DNA from: Bufo bufo
Taxonomy: Eukaryota; Chordata; Amphibia; Anura; Bufonidae
NCBI RefSeq assembly: GCF_905171765.1
Contig: NC_053392.1
Span: forward strand, 33,224,192-33,288,191
Length of the DNA: 64,000 nt
Direction: 5' to 3'
Position 1 is the stretch's first letter; every line of letters begins with the position of its first letter. A program made the translations under genes and the position numbers. Of this stretch, positions 1-10,620 are shown one piece after another. The notes beneath the pieces are model-generated. The model had not been told where the DNA came from. It did no database searches and saw only the letters and a list, made by a program, of their open reading frames with translations.

Positions 1-256
1 CTGTGAGAATTGTTAGAAGTTTGTTGGGCACACTCCAAGATGGAGGCAGTGAGTTCCCCAAGAATCTGTGCCTTTTTAAAGGGACGTGTCAGGAATGGAG
101 ACTTGGGATCTTTCAAGACGCCCACAGACCAGAAACTACACACGATACGTCCTGCAGATGCTTGGTGGGAGGGGCATATTGTGAGGAAGAGGCGGAGTCA
201 TGTTGTGGTTTCCTGTTTGGACGATCACTTTGATGGTTGTGGTTTCCCCGCTGTAG

Positions 257-3200
257 TTGGTGCTGTATTTTGTCATGGACATCCTGAAGGACTTCCCTGG
301 TCTCCCCGGACTGTTTGTGGCCTGTCTCTTCAGCGGAGCCCTCAGGTGAGTTCGTGACCTTCGCCTCTTACCACCGTTCTCATATACATGGGTCTGATAT
401 AGCAGAGCTGAACGCGTTAATGTAGCTCTTAGTGATGTCACCATGACCCTATGGTGTTACATAGGACTGCATTGTCTATATGTGTTCCCTGTTGCTTTAC
501 ATAGGACTACACCTAGCATCTACTGTAACACACACATTTTAAAGGGGACATGTCACCATTTCCCGAGGCTTTGGTTTTCATTTTTGCTCCTGTCCTCAGC
601 ACCATCTCCTCAGCCTTTAACTCTCTGGCCACGGTTACGATGGAGGACCTGGTAAAGCCGTACTTCCCGAACCTCACCGAGTCCAGAGCAACGCTGCTGT
701 CCAAGTGTCTGGGTGAGTATCGGCGCTGCCGGACCGTACCATTATGTCAGGGATGGACCGGGCTGTACTATAGGTCTATGGAAAATATTTGTGAATCTAC
801 TTCTCCTTATTTAAAGGGATGCTTCACTTTTTAAATAACGTTGTCTTTGTAGTCAGGAAATGTACAATCTGGCATCATGCCCAAGTGATGTTGCCACTTG
901 GAAACCATCAACAAGTAGGCTAACTGTTTTTTTTTTTGGGGGTTTTTTCTCTCATGGCGATGCAATTAGTGATCTGTACAGCTGAACTGTCCGAGGTTTA
1001 ATTCATTATGTCTAACCTCACATGCATTGACAGCAGTTGTCCTGCTTGTTGATGGTTTCCCATTTGCAGCAGATTTCTTCTGCACTGCACAGGGGAAACT
1101 AAAGGCAACAAAAGTAATAAAAGATGCTGGAATAAACATGAAGTGTAAGGTAACCCACGGTGCACTGTCTCTTTAATTTGGGGGGGCAGTGCAATATTAT
1201 TATTTTGGGCTCACAATACGTTTAAGTGTTAATTGCACAAGGCTGAACCGCTCCGTTAAGTAACCCATGTCACACTGCAGCGCTCTACCTGATCTGTCCA
1301 CTAGGTGGCGCTCTTCCCTTGTGTAATTCCCTGTTGTGCTCCCCATCTTTTGGCAGCCGCCCCCTTCCCCAGGAGGTTGATCTTGTGCTGCATGGTGTGT
1401 GATCCATCTCCTCCATATGTGTGCGTCTGTTGCGTTAGTCTTTGCGCCCCCGGCCATCCCACGTGATGTTGTTTGTGCACAGCGCATACTTTACAACTGT
1501 GCGGTAAACGCTCATGTCCTGCGCAGGTCCCCCGCCTACCGCGGACATGGGAGCCACACACAGTTTGAGGTATCCTGACTGACGCCCCATTGGATTCTGG
1601 GTATGAAAGCTCCAAGTGGCGCATGAGGTCACTGTAACGTCTCCAACATCTACATCGAACCCGTCCCCCCGTGTGAACGCTCCAGCCCTCCGGCTTTCCC
1701 AGGGTCCTGAGTGTAATGGTGGTTGCCATGGTGACCAGTGGGGTTGTCACCCAGCTTTCCTGGAAGCGGCTATAACTAGCTTTCCAGACGTATTTATCTC
1801 ATGGTAATGGAGTCTGGATGAGGATGATGGCGAGAGGGCTGAACTGTTCGGATGGAGTTGTGCTCCTGCAGCTCCCTCCCCACCCCCTCTCCATCCACAG
1901 CAGCGTTCATCACAATCATTTCTCCTGAGCGCTGCCCTCGCAGCCGGATCTAACGTCTTGTCTCATTACAGCCATGATGTATGGACTCCTCTGCCTGGGA
2001 ATGGCCTACGTCTCCTCGCTGATGGGCTCCGTGCTGCAGGTAAGTGCAGTACAGAGTGTTTCAGAAGAGGGGTGTACGGATATTGAGGGGGTTAACCGAT
2101 TGAACATTGTATAGCGGCTGCGCTTGGTATCGCGCTCAGCCCCATTGACTTCTATGGGGCTGAGCTGCTCCCTGGCCACGTGACCTCACTGGCCGCTGCG
2201 CTACTGCGAACACAGGCGCCTTCGCAAACAGCTGGTCGGCAGGACCTTCACCGATCAGATACTGGTGACCCATCCAGAGGAGCGGTAATCAGTTCTACGT
2301 CTCAGAAAACCCTTTTTAATATATTGAGTTCCCTTCGTCATTCTTCATCCACTCCCTGGACCCTGTGCACTGCAGCTTTAAGAAATAGGGGATATATTTT
2401 TATTTTTATTTTTTGTGTATATAATAATTTAATTTGGGATAAATAAAGTAGATTTGTGTAATTCTGACTTGAGGCCTATTGTGTGACATGGTATTGTCCA
2501 TCCCCAGCGCACAATAGGCTCCTTACTCTGCAGGTGAATGCCCTAACGTCTCCTCTCCTCACCACAGGCTGCCCTGAGTATCTTCGGCATTGTCGGAGGA
2601 CCCCTTCTCGGCATCTTCTCCTTGGGATTCTTTTTTCCCTTTACCAATTCCATTGTGAGTCCATCTGTAGCACCGGAGGAGGCATACAGTGCCTTCAAAA
2701 AGTTTTCATACCCCTTGAATTTTTTTCACATTACACCCACAAACTTTAATGTATTTTATGTGATGGACTAACAAAAAGTAACAAGTAGGTGTGAAGTGAA
2801 AAGGAAATGATATAGGGTTTGCAAGATTTTTAAGAAATGAAAAATCTGGAAAGTGTGATGTACACTTGTATTCAGCCACCTTTTGTAGGACCACCTTTCG
2901 CCACAATTACAGCTGCAGGTCTTTTGGGGTATGTCTCTGCCAGCTTTGCACATTTAGAGATTGGATGGCAAGCTTCTTTTTTTTTTTTTTTTTTTTTTTT
3001 CGTAACCTAACCCTGCTTTAGTTCTTCACAACTTTATCCCTGACCTGTCTGGTGTGTTCCTTGGTTTTCATGATGCTGTTTGATGGCTAATGTTCTCTAA
3101 CAGAGGCCTTCAGAACAGCTGGAGGTATACTGAGAATACATTACACACTGGTGGACTCTAAAGCCAATTGGTCACACAGGATTTTATTTAGGGGTATCAA

Positions 3201-6200
3201 AGTACAGGGGGGCTGAATACTAATGCACAACACACTTTTCAGATTTTTATTTATTAAAATTTTTTAAAACCATGTATAATTTTCTTTTCACTGCACACAT
3301 ACTTGTACTTTGTGTTGGTCGATCACCTAAAATCCCAATAAAATAAGTTTGTTTGTGGTTGTAACATGAAATCAAGGGGTATGAATACTTTTTCAAGGCT
3401 GGTGTGTATTATATTTTTAGATTCCATACATACATCTGCCCGCGTGCTTTTTGCTCATTACTGCCATCTCTTCACACTTCCGCAGGGCGCAGTCACTGGT
3501 CTACTGGCCGGACTGGTCATGGCTTTCTGGATCGGCATTGGCAGTTTTGTGGACAGGATGGCGGACTCCCCCGTCCCCATGCTGAACGTCACCAGTACCC
3601 CGGATGTGGGGAATGTCACCGCGACCGTCATGACAACACTGCTAACATCTGCTGTGGCCACCAAGAGGTGAGGGGCAGGGAGCAAATATATAGATAGTAG
3701 ACGTCTGCCCCGCACAAGGTGTTGGGGGCCATGGGGTGTGGAATACTATTGCAAGCAAAAAGTGAATCTGTTCAGCCATTGGGAGCATCTCCAGTCTGGG
3801 ATGCAGCCTGCAGTGTAAAGAATGGAAGCTTAAATAAAACTGTGCTTGTCATGCTCCATCCAGAGAATTTCAGGGTAATCGTGACTTTATTGCTGAGTGA
3901 CCTGTACAGCTGGGAGCTTCAGCTCATGGCTCTTTTGCTGTTGCAAAACTACAACTCTCAGCGTGTCCTGCCGGTCTGCTGTGGGGGTAGTAGTTATGCT
4001 GCAGGTCCCGAGGTGGCGTCTACCTTATGTAATTTCTCTATCTTTCTCTCCTTCCAGCCTGAGCGGTCTGAAGAAGTTCCACGCCCTGTCCTACATGTGG
4101 TACAGCGCCCACAACTCCACCACCGTGGTCATTGTGGGCATCGTCGTCAGCCTGCTCACCGGTCAGTGTCATGTTAACCCCTTCTTACCCAGACGCCAGT
4201 CCAGTCCTTGCTGTCAGGGAATTGAAACTGTTTGGTTTACATCAGAGGATTGTAATGATTGTAGACCGTGCTCAACATTCTGCACCCCCCCAGACTGATA
4301 CATTGTAACAAACCATCAGGAGAGGGAAGAGATGATGCTGATGTGTTGGTCTCACAGAGGGCTCTCTAGACGGTGTATTCCGTTCACTGACAGCAAGCGG
4401 GGAGAAGTTACATCACAAAGTGGATATATTATGTGCTATGCCTAAAGGAGTCTGTGGTCCTATGAGCTCACAATCTAACTTCCCGCTTGCTCACACAATG
4501 GATCACTCCCATCTCCAGGCCATTAATTCTGATCTCCACATATGTACGCGTTTCAGGCCCAATGAAGGGGAGGGACGTGGACCCCCGAACAGTGTACCTC
4601 GTCCTGCCCAAGCTGCTGTTCTTCCTGCCGGAGAGATACAAGGAGAGGCTGAGGTTCGGGGTGCCACACATTGCTGAGGTAGGGGACCGTCACGCCACCA
4701 GGCTCTTAAAGGTACCCACTGGCTTTTTTCTCCGTTTCCTCATTCTGACCAAAAAATAAAATTGGCTTTTTCTCATGTGCTGACATCTAGTGGTCAAAAG
4801 AACATACTGCAGAAGCATCACAATTTACAGTCTACAAAGAGCAGGTTAGGTAGGAGTTATCTTTGGAGGACTGGTGATGTCACTTAGGAGGCGGGGTTAT
4901 ATAGTGGAGGACTGGTGATGTCACACAGTGAGGGGGCAGGTGATGCATGGAGGACTGGGAATGTCATTTGTAATGGAACGCCTAGCACCCCGACCGGGTA
5001 CCTCCGTCGATATATGCTCCTAGTGCTTCCAGAGGACTCCAAGCACTCCACTTGACATCGTCAGCACTGCAGACCCCATGAACCGCCGAAGCTTGGTGGA
5101 GGTCTCTCCGTCTCCTACCCACCCTGGACCTACGACAAGGCTCCAGTGGGTGAACCTCTCCTAAATCCAGAGACAGGAACCAGGAGCAAGCTCTTACAAG
5201 AGCTTATACTCAGGGGAGTATTGTGCTATAGCAATCCCCAAGAGTAGTTATTCCATCCCCCCAAACATGAACCAAAACTTCATGAAGGTATAAAACAGGA
5301 ACCCTTTATTGAGGGCTACCCGCCCGTATTTATGCAGGTCCCCATCTGGTGGACACGCCCCTAGAGGACCAGAAGGAAGACTGACACAGGACAGATACGT
5401 AGCACTCAGGATACACAGACACAATACATCCCCACAATGCATCATGGTTTCCACCTCTCTGCCCTGGAGACACCTGAGGAGCAATTCAATTATCTCTCAG
5501 GACAAAGGGAAATCACCAATACACATGTGGGAACAACAGGACAGGAATCACCACACAATGTCACACCCCCACAGCAAACAGACATTTAACATATTCCCAG
5601 ATAGCTCAAGTCTGAGTGCATATTATTAGGTGAATGGCACTCAGAATACACAAATACAATAAAATTAGCTATCTGGGTACCCTCACATAACAAAATACCA
5701 TTCCAAAGACAGATTTAAGCTGTGCGGCCGGTCTGTCTGCTTCTTTAAAGTTAGTATGTGCCATAATCCTGAGGCAAGAGGCTGATAAACAGGCCTCTCC
5801 AAAACCCAGTGGCGAGGTTGGTTTCGCCACATCATTCATTTGAGGAGGGGGGTGGGGGGGTTCTCTGGAGGACTGGTGATTATCACACAAAAGGTGGAAG
5901 TTGATGTATCACTGTATGGGAAACTAGTGATGTCCTCCACTTGAGTAAAGTGAACAAACCCTTATGTTCCTGTGCGGTTCCTCATCTTGCTCTCGTTTCT
6001 TATACTCCAGTCGCCTCCAGAGCTGCATTCAGTTTATTTTAGCTGCAGTACCTCCAGCTCAGACGATGTTCCTCCTAAAGCTTTGTCCTTTTTCCTCCAG
6101 GATAAACTGGACTCTCCAAACCCTAATGTTGAGGAGAAATCCTGCAATGGCTTCCTGAACGGCAGCGCCAACGGAGCAGAAAAAGACGAGATGGAAGAGC

Positions 6201-6265
6201 ACTACGCCGGCTTCTCCCGCTGCAACGGCGGACATTCCTACATTGTCCAGGAGACCTCCCTGTGA
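257..6265 (+). CDS. SLC5A6: Sodium-dependent multivitamin transporter, C-terminal half (8 exons, 5' part outside window)
   Basis: Predicted coding exons: 257-345, 600-712, 1972-2039, 2568-2654, 3486-3667, 4058-4161, 4557-4678, 6101-6265 (TGA 6263-6265). Each is bounded by AG/GT, phases agree at every junction, and the total is 930 nt (309 aa plus stop). The family is a plasma-membrane Na+ symporter for biotin, pantothenate and lipoate with a LeuT-type fold. Visible blocks recalled from SLC5A6 orthologues are [34 protein letters not shown] and [10 protein letters not shown]. The last exon encodes a hydrophilic tail ending IVQETSL, a class I PDZ-ligand-like end as in human SMVT. NVT and NST sequons lie in the loop around 3585-3630. 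Human SMVT is about 635 aa, so roughly the N-terminal half is upstream of the window. SLC5A8/SLC5A12 are less likely because the C-terminus is SLC5A6-like. Exon boundaries are predictions without transcript support. Confidence 0.93.
885..1068. repeat. Small foldback repeat in SLC5A6 intron
   Basis: Inverted arms at about 900-915 and 1045-1060 (GGAAACCATCAACAAG and its complement) flank a T/G-rich loop. This looks like an old MITE in the intron between exons 600-712 and 1972-2039. The remaining part of that intron (1069-1971) shows nothing I can name. Confidence 0.5.
2687..3404. mobile_element. Tc1/mariner relic, non-autonomous, in SLC5A6 intron
   Basis: The left end CAGTGCCTTCAAAAAGTTTT, preceded by TA, is mirrored by a right end near 3376-3403 reading GGGGTATGAATACTTTTTCA. 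The flanks and the internal CTGAATACTAATGCACAACA match a Tc1-like family I recall from fish and frogs. No transposase reading frame survives in about 720 bp. It lies wholly between exons 2568-2654 and 3486-3667 and touches no splice site. Confidence 0.8.
4969..5831 (-). mobile_element. Solo LTR in the last SLC5A6 intron
   Basis: Read on the minus strand it starts TGTGGCGAAACCAACCTCGC and ends TTACA, with a 5-bp target duplication TCATT at 4964-4968 and 5832-5836. The first ~150 bp and a central block (complement near 5430-5525) match the LTRs of the element at 48325-52065. No internal region is present, as expected after LTR-LTR recombination. It is antisense to SLC5A6 and within the intron 4679-6100. 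Its 863 bp is shorter than the 1033-bp LTR at 48 kb, so it is probably a subfamily. Confidence 0.85.
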
Positions 6266-6615
6266 TGGAATGTGCCAGACCCAAGACATCTGGGACCTCG
6301 GAGAAGCTGGCCGGTCTGTGCCTGAGGAGCCTCGATGATGATGATGATGTGTGGTCTTCCAGGAGTGTGGCAAATGTGGAGGTCGTTCCATCGTTCTTGG
6401 CCTCCTGTTTTCTTCTCGTGGTTCCTTCAATGATATTTTCATCCACAATCTTTTAAGACTTTCAGGCCATGATGTAACGTGTAGACCTCTCAAGTTGCTC
6501 CTTCTGGTCCTGACCTTTTTCTTCCTGCCTTGTTACTTGCTAGTCGTCGAGATTCTCGGTGGGTAATGCCTTCAGTCCGGGGCATTTGCGCTGCTAACTA
6601 GATCGTGGCACCTTC
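6266..6615 (+). other. SLC5A6 3' untranslated region (start)
   Basis: Sequence after the SLC5A6 stop is unique-looking and holds only small overlapping ORFs. A (GAT)n-like run lies near 6334-6348. No AATAAA is seen here, so the 3' UTR probably extends into the repeat-bearing sequence downstream. Confidence 0.5.
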
Positions 6616-6619
6616 TTAA

Positions 6620-7002
6620 AGGGGACACTTCACCAGGACAGACCTCTTAAAGGGCTTCTCCACCTCGGATAACTTTAGTTGGTAAAAATAATGGGAGTCC
6701 CTCCAAAGCCCATGTGTTGCCTCTATAATGGGGTGCAGATACTTAAAGTAATGTGTGCCCTGGGATGTACCATTCCTATTAGAAATAAGGGGGAGCCTGC
6801 TATGATTGTCCCATTTTCCATGCCAAGGACTTGTAGGACACTGCATTCTCTTCAGGTGGGTGCTGATGTCCTTACATAAATATATCCTGGGCTGTTAAGG
6901 GATATGAGGTTGTCTTGTAGGTGCAAATTTGTATACGACATGCCCTTGATTGCGTCAGTGGGGGGGGGTCGTTACAGTTGCATCCCTGGTGTTGTGTTCC
7001 CT
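6620..7002. mobile_element. T2-type MITE flanked by TTAA
   Basis: TTAA at 6616-6619 and 7003-7006 bracket imperfect inverted ends (AGGGGACACTTC... / ...GTTCCCT). The TTAAAGGRR-type end plus TTAA duplication is the hallmark of Xenopus T2/Kolobok-type MITEs (established knowledge). Non-coding. Confidence 0.65.
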
Positions 7003-7946
7003 TTAAAGAGCTGACGTCTGATCCCCTCGATCGATGGATTCTGTGATCATGCTGATCAATGATCTTCATCTTGAGCTGGACTCAGGATCTTCTCAAGTGA
7101 CCTGTCTAATGTGACTATCTATGGTTATATCTCCAGCCGCCGCCATGATCGTAGCAGTCCAGCCCCAGTCTAGAACCTCTGCTCTCCATGTTTTGGTCCC
7201 AGTCCTAGTATTGTACATGTGATCACTGAGGGGGAGGTTCCACCACTTACACCACCCCTTTCTATGGCAGACCACTGAACGTAACGCTCGCGGCATTGTG
7301 TTTCTTGTTATATGGTTTCTCACTATTTTATGATCTCTGCTTGCGGTCAGGAAATGGGAGCATCCAGATGCTGAAACCCGTCAGAGCTAACACTACAGTT
7401 GAGGGCTCGTCACCATGGATCAGTAGCATTTTGGAGCTGGGACATTGCCACAAGTCCACCACCGGCCATGATCCTGATTTTCCCATTCACTGACGGCGAG
7501 CAGAGACCTCAGAAAAGTTGCATTCTCTTGCGTATGTGCTGCTGGAGGACTCCTTTTTAATGCAGGCAGAACGTGGAGCTGATCTACAATGTCTGAAAAA
7601 CTACAACCACGGGCTGTTGTGCCATGCTGGGAGTTGCAGGTTGCAGACCACTGCCTTAGAGCAACTTGAATAAGGGCCCCCTCGCGTCTGGTCGGACGTC
7701 CTACCCCGATCTGTTGGTGTTTGTAACCTGGTCATGTCCACTCTACCGTTATGTGCTGTATGTAGTGCCTAGCTCTGGATGTGTGTATGATTATAATAAC
7801 CCGGACCCGTCATGGAAAAGTATCGCACACCCCCCCCCCCTCCCGCCAGTGTCCTGCAGTAAATGTTGTGCTCGTCTTATTTATCAGCGTTCCTGTAGGA
7901 GTCCAGCCTGGTAACTACTTTGCTATGCTTTTCAGTAACCCTGTGT

Positions 7947-8169
7947 CTTATACTCCAGTCTCCTCCAGAGCTGCATTTACAGTTCTGTTGCCTTTCTTCT
8001 TGGCTTTGCATTGTGGGAGCTGTCAATTGTCTACATTTAAACTTCTGTGCCAAAGAAAGCAACGCAGCAGATTGTGGAAAATTGCCGAGTGGCCACCTCC
8101 CCGAAAGACTTGACTGACCTAGTACACTGTGCAAATTGTGAATGAAGCTGTAGGTGGCTGGAGTATAAG
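7947..8169. mobile_element. Foldback MITE with TATACTCCAG ends
   Basis: Ends read CTTATACTCCAG (7947-7958) and CTGGAGTATAAG (8158-8169), a perfect 12-bp inverted repeat. CTCCAGAGCTGCAT inside the left arm is shared with the satellite arrays at 13.9-14.3 kb and 36.5-41.2 kb. Non-coding. Confidence 0.6.
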
Positions 8170-8555
8170 ATAGGATTGAGTAAGTGATTCCCCTCCTCCA
8201 CCCCCAAAATCTCGAGGACCTTCTAAGCCATCCTTGGCCTTGAGTCTTGAAGACTGAACTCTAATGTTGAAGGATCTCTTGACTATTGTGTTGTCTTAAA
8301 CCTTTTGGAGTTTTTTTTTTTTTTCTGTGCCAAGTCAGTGAGTTGGAACCCAAACCTTTGTGTCCTTGAAGTTCTTGTTCGCTGACATTTTCAAGACTAT
8401 CCATTTGCCTTATGAAGGATTTGACTCAGGATTGGGCTACGGTAGACTGAGATAATTGGTTGAGCGATCTATTCTTTGCTTCATCTTGGGTGGTCAAGAC
8501 CTTTCCTCCTTATGGTGTTTTATGCCTTCAAGGTTCTCCACCACATGGTCTACTA

Positions 8556-8692
8556 CAGGGATGCCCAACCTGCATCCCTCCAGCTTTTGCAGAACTACAA
8601 TTCCCAGCATGCCTGGGCAGCCTACAACTATTGGGGCATTCTGTGAATTGTAGTTTTGTAACAGCTGGAGGGCTGCAGGTTGAACAACCCTG
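8556..8692. mobile_element. hAT-type MITE with perfect 8-bp target duplication
   Basis: A 137-bp near-palindrome begins CAGGGATGCCCAACCTGCAT and ends in ...AACAACCCTG. The 8-bp duplication GTCTACTA lies at 8548-8555 and 8693-8700. CAGGG/CCCTG ends with an 8-bp duplication are diagnostic of hAT elements. Confidence 0.8.
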
Positions 8693-9315
8693 GTCTACTA
8701 GAATCAGATATGGTTGACGTTCAGGTCTCACCAGAGACTCTGGTTTCCTTTTGGCTTTTGTGAAAACTCAACCAATCTTCTATGGTTAATCAGACTGTGG
8801 ATGGACCTGCAGGCTCTCTAGAGGGCGGCACGCTCTTGAAATTTGTTCAAGGCCTGGTTTAAACAGTCCATTTTGGTTAATGACCAGCTGCTCTAGACTC
8901 TGTCTAGCTGAATAAGAGTTCATAGACTACCACACTCTCGGAAGAAGTTTCAGTCAACCTTCCCAAATTCTTTGTAACAACCAGGAGCTCTTTGGATGCC
9001 CCAAGAACCACATTAGACTTTGTCCATCGAGATTAGGTGTTCCCTAAACCAGGTTACCCAAAAAGTATCTGTCAATAAGTTCCTCTCATGGGGAAGGAGA
9101 AGAGTCTCCAAGATAGGAGAGCTTCACTTTTTAAGGTATTTCACAGCTACCATCTCTAAGGGTTGAACCTTTTTAAAAAAAATTATATTTTTGTGGTCTT
9201 GAGTTCTATCATCATGTTTTATCTTTCAGTCACATCCAAAGCAACAGTGAACCTTGACTTGTTGCTTCTTGGAGTCAGTCAGTGGTTATCTGCCATATAG
9301 GAGTCCAATGCAAAA

Positions 9316-9326
9316 AATAAAATAAA
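9316..9326 (+). terminator. Candidate poly(A) signal cluster downstream of SLC5A6
   Basis: Two overlapping AATAAA hexamers are the first I see downstream of the SLC5A6 stop, about 3 kb away. Followed by GGTGTACATGG. Use as the SLC5A6 cleavage signal is only a possibility; no transcript evidence is available. Confidence 0.25.
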
Positions 9327-9681
9327 ATGCCCCTAAAGGTGTACATGGCCTTTTATTTATTGAATTGTGCTCATTTTGAGCTAAAAAGCATTTTTTTAAT
9401 TGGTCTTTATTAAAAATGAGGAGCCCTTGTCTCTGTACAGGGCTGAGTTGGTCTAGTAGCAGGATCTGAATTTACACTCTTCCGTCAGCCAGCTCACCTG
9501 ATCGCTGACCTTTTTATAAATGTCGTTAAGCCAAATTTTTATCAGCTTTAAATAAGTGTTTAACCTCTTTAATAATTTAGAGATGAGGGTTAGTAGATGA
9601 CGGCACAGTGTGAAAGTAAAAAGTACCAGTCACACAGCTAGGAAAACTATTAACCCTTGGAATGGCTCAATTTTATATATA

Positions 9682-10620
9682 CAGTACAGACCAAAAGTTT
9701 GGACACACCTTCTTATTCAAAGAGTTTTCTTTATTTTCATGACTATGAAAATTGTAGATTCACACTGAAGGCATAAAACTATGAATTAACACATGTGGAA
9801 TTATATACATAACAAACAAGTGTGAAACAACTGAAAATATGTCATATTCTAAGTTCTTCAAAGTAGCCACCTTTTGCTTTGATTACTGCTTTGCACATTC
9901 TTGGCATTCTCTTGATGAGCTTCAAGAGGTAGTCCCCTGAAATGGTTTTCACTTCACAGGTGTGCCCTGTCAGGTTTAATAAGTGGGATTTCTTGCCTTA
10001 TAAATGGGGTTGGGACCATCAGTGGCGTTGAGGAGAAGTCAGGTGGATACACAGCTGATAGTCCTACTGAATAGACTGTTAGAATTTGTATTATGGCAAG
10101 AAAAAAAGCAGCTAAGTAAAGAAAAACGAGTGGCCATCATTACTTTAAGAAATGAAGGTCAGTCAGTCAGCCGAAAAATTGGGAAAACTTTGAAAGTAAG
10201 GGCTATTTGACCATGAAGGAGAGTGATGGGGTGCTGCGCCAGATGACCTGGCCTCCACAGTCACCGGACTTGAACCCAATCGAGATGGTTTGGGGTGAGC
10301 TGGACCGCAGAGTGAAGGCAAAAGGGCCAACAAGTGCTATGCATCTATGGGAACTCCTTCAAGACTGTTGGAAGACCATTTCAGGGGACTACCTCTTGAA
10401 GCTCATCAAGAGAATGCCAAGAGTGTGCAAAGCAGTAATCAAAGCAAAAGGTGGCTACTTTGAAGAACCTAGAATATGACATATTTTCAGTTGTTTCACA
10501 CTTGTTTGTTATGTATATAATTCCACATGTGTTAATTCATAGTTTTGATGCCTTCATAGTCATGAAAATAAAGAAAACTCTTTGAATGAGAAGGTGTGTC
10601 CAAACTTTTGGTCTGTACTG
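9682..10620 (+). mobile_element. Tc1/mariner deletion derivative with long inverted arms (copy 1)
   Basis: Bounded by TA, the ends read CAGTACAGACCAAAAGTTTG and its complement. Inverted arms of about 260-270 bp (left 9682-~9950, right ~10370-10620) contain the transposase C-terminal coding end in both orientations. The centre fuses an N-terminal coding remnant (ATG near 10093, then an early TAA) directly to the C-terminal DDE part, so the middle of the transposase is deleted. The same junction occurs at 37602-38520 and 57496-58194. Confidence 0.88.
10207..10479 (+). pseudogene. Tc1 transposase C-terminal fragment
   Basis: The 90-aa frame contains WPPQSPDLNPIEMVWGELDR; PDLNPIE carries the final Glu of the DDE catalytic triad of Tc1 transposases. 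It ends ...GGYFEEPRI followed by TGA. The DNA-binding and first two catalytic Asp regions are missing, so it cannot be an active enzyme. Confidence 0.85.
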
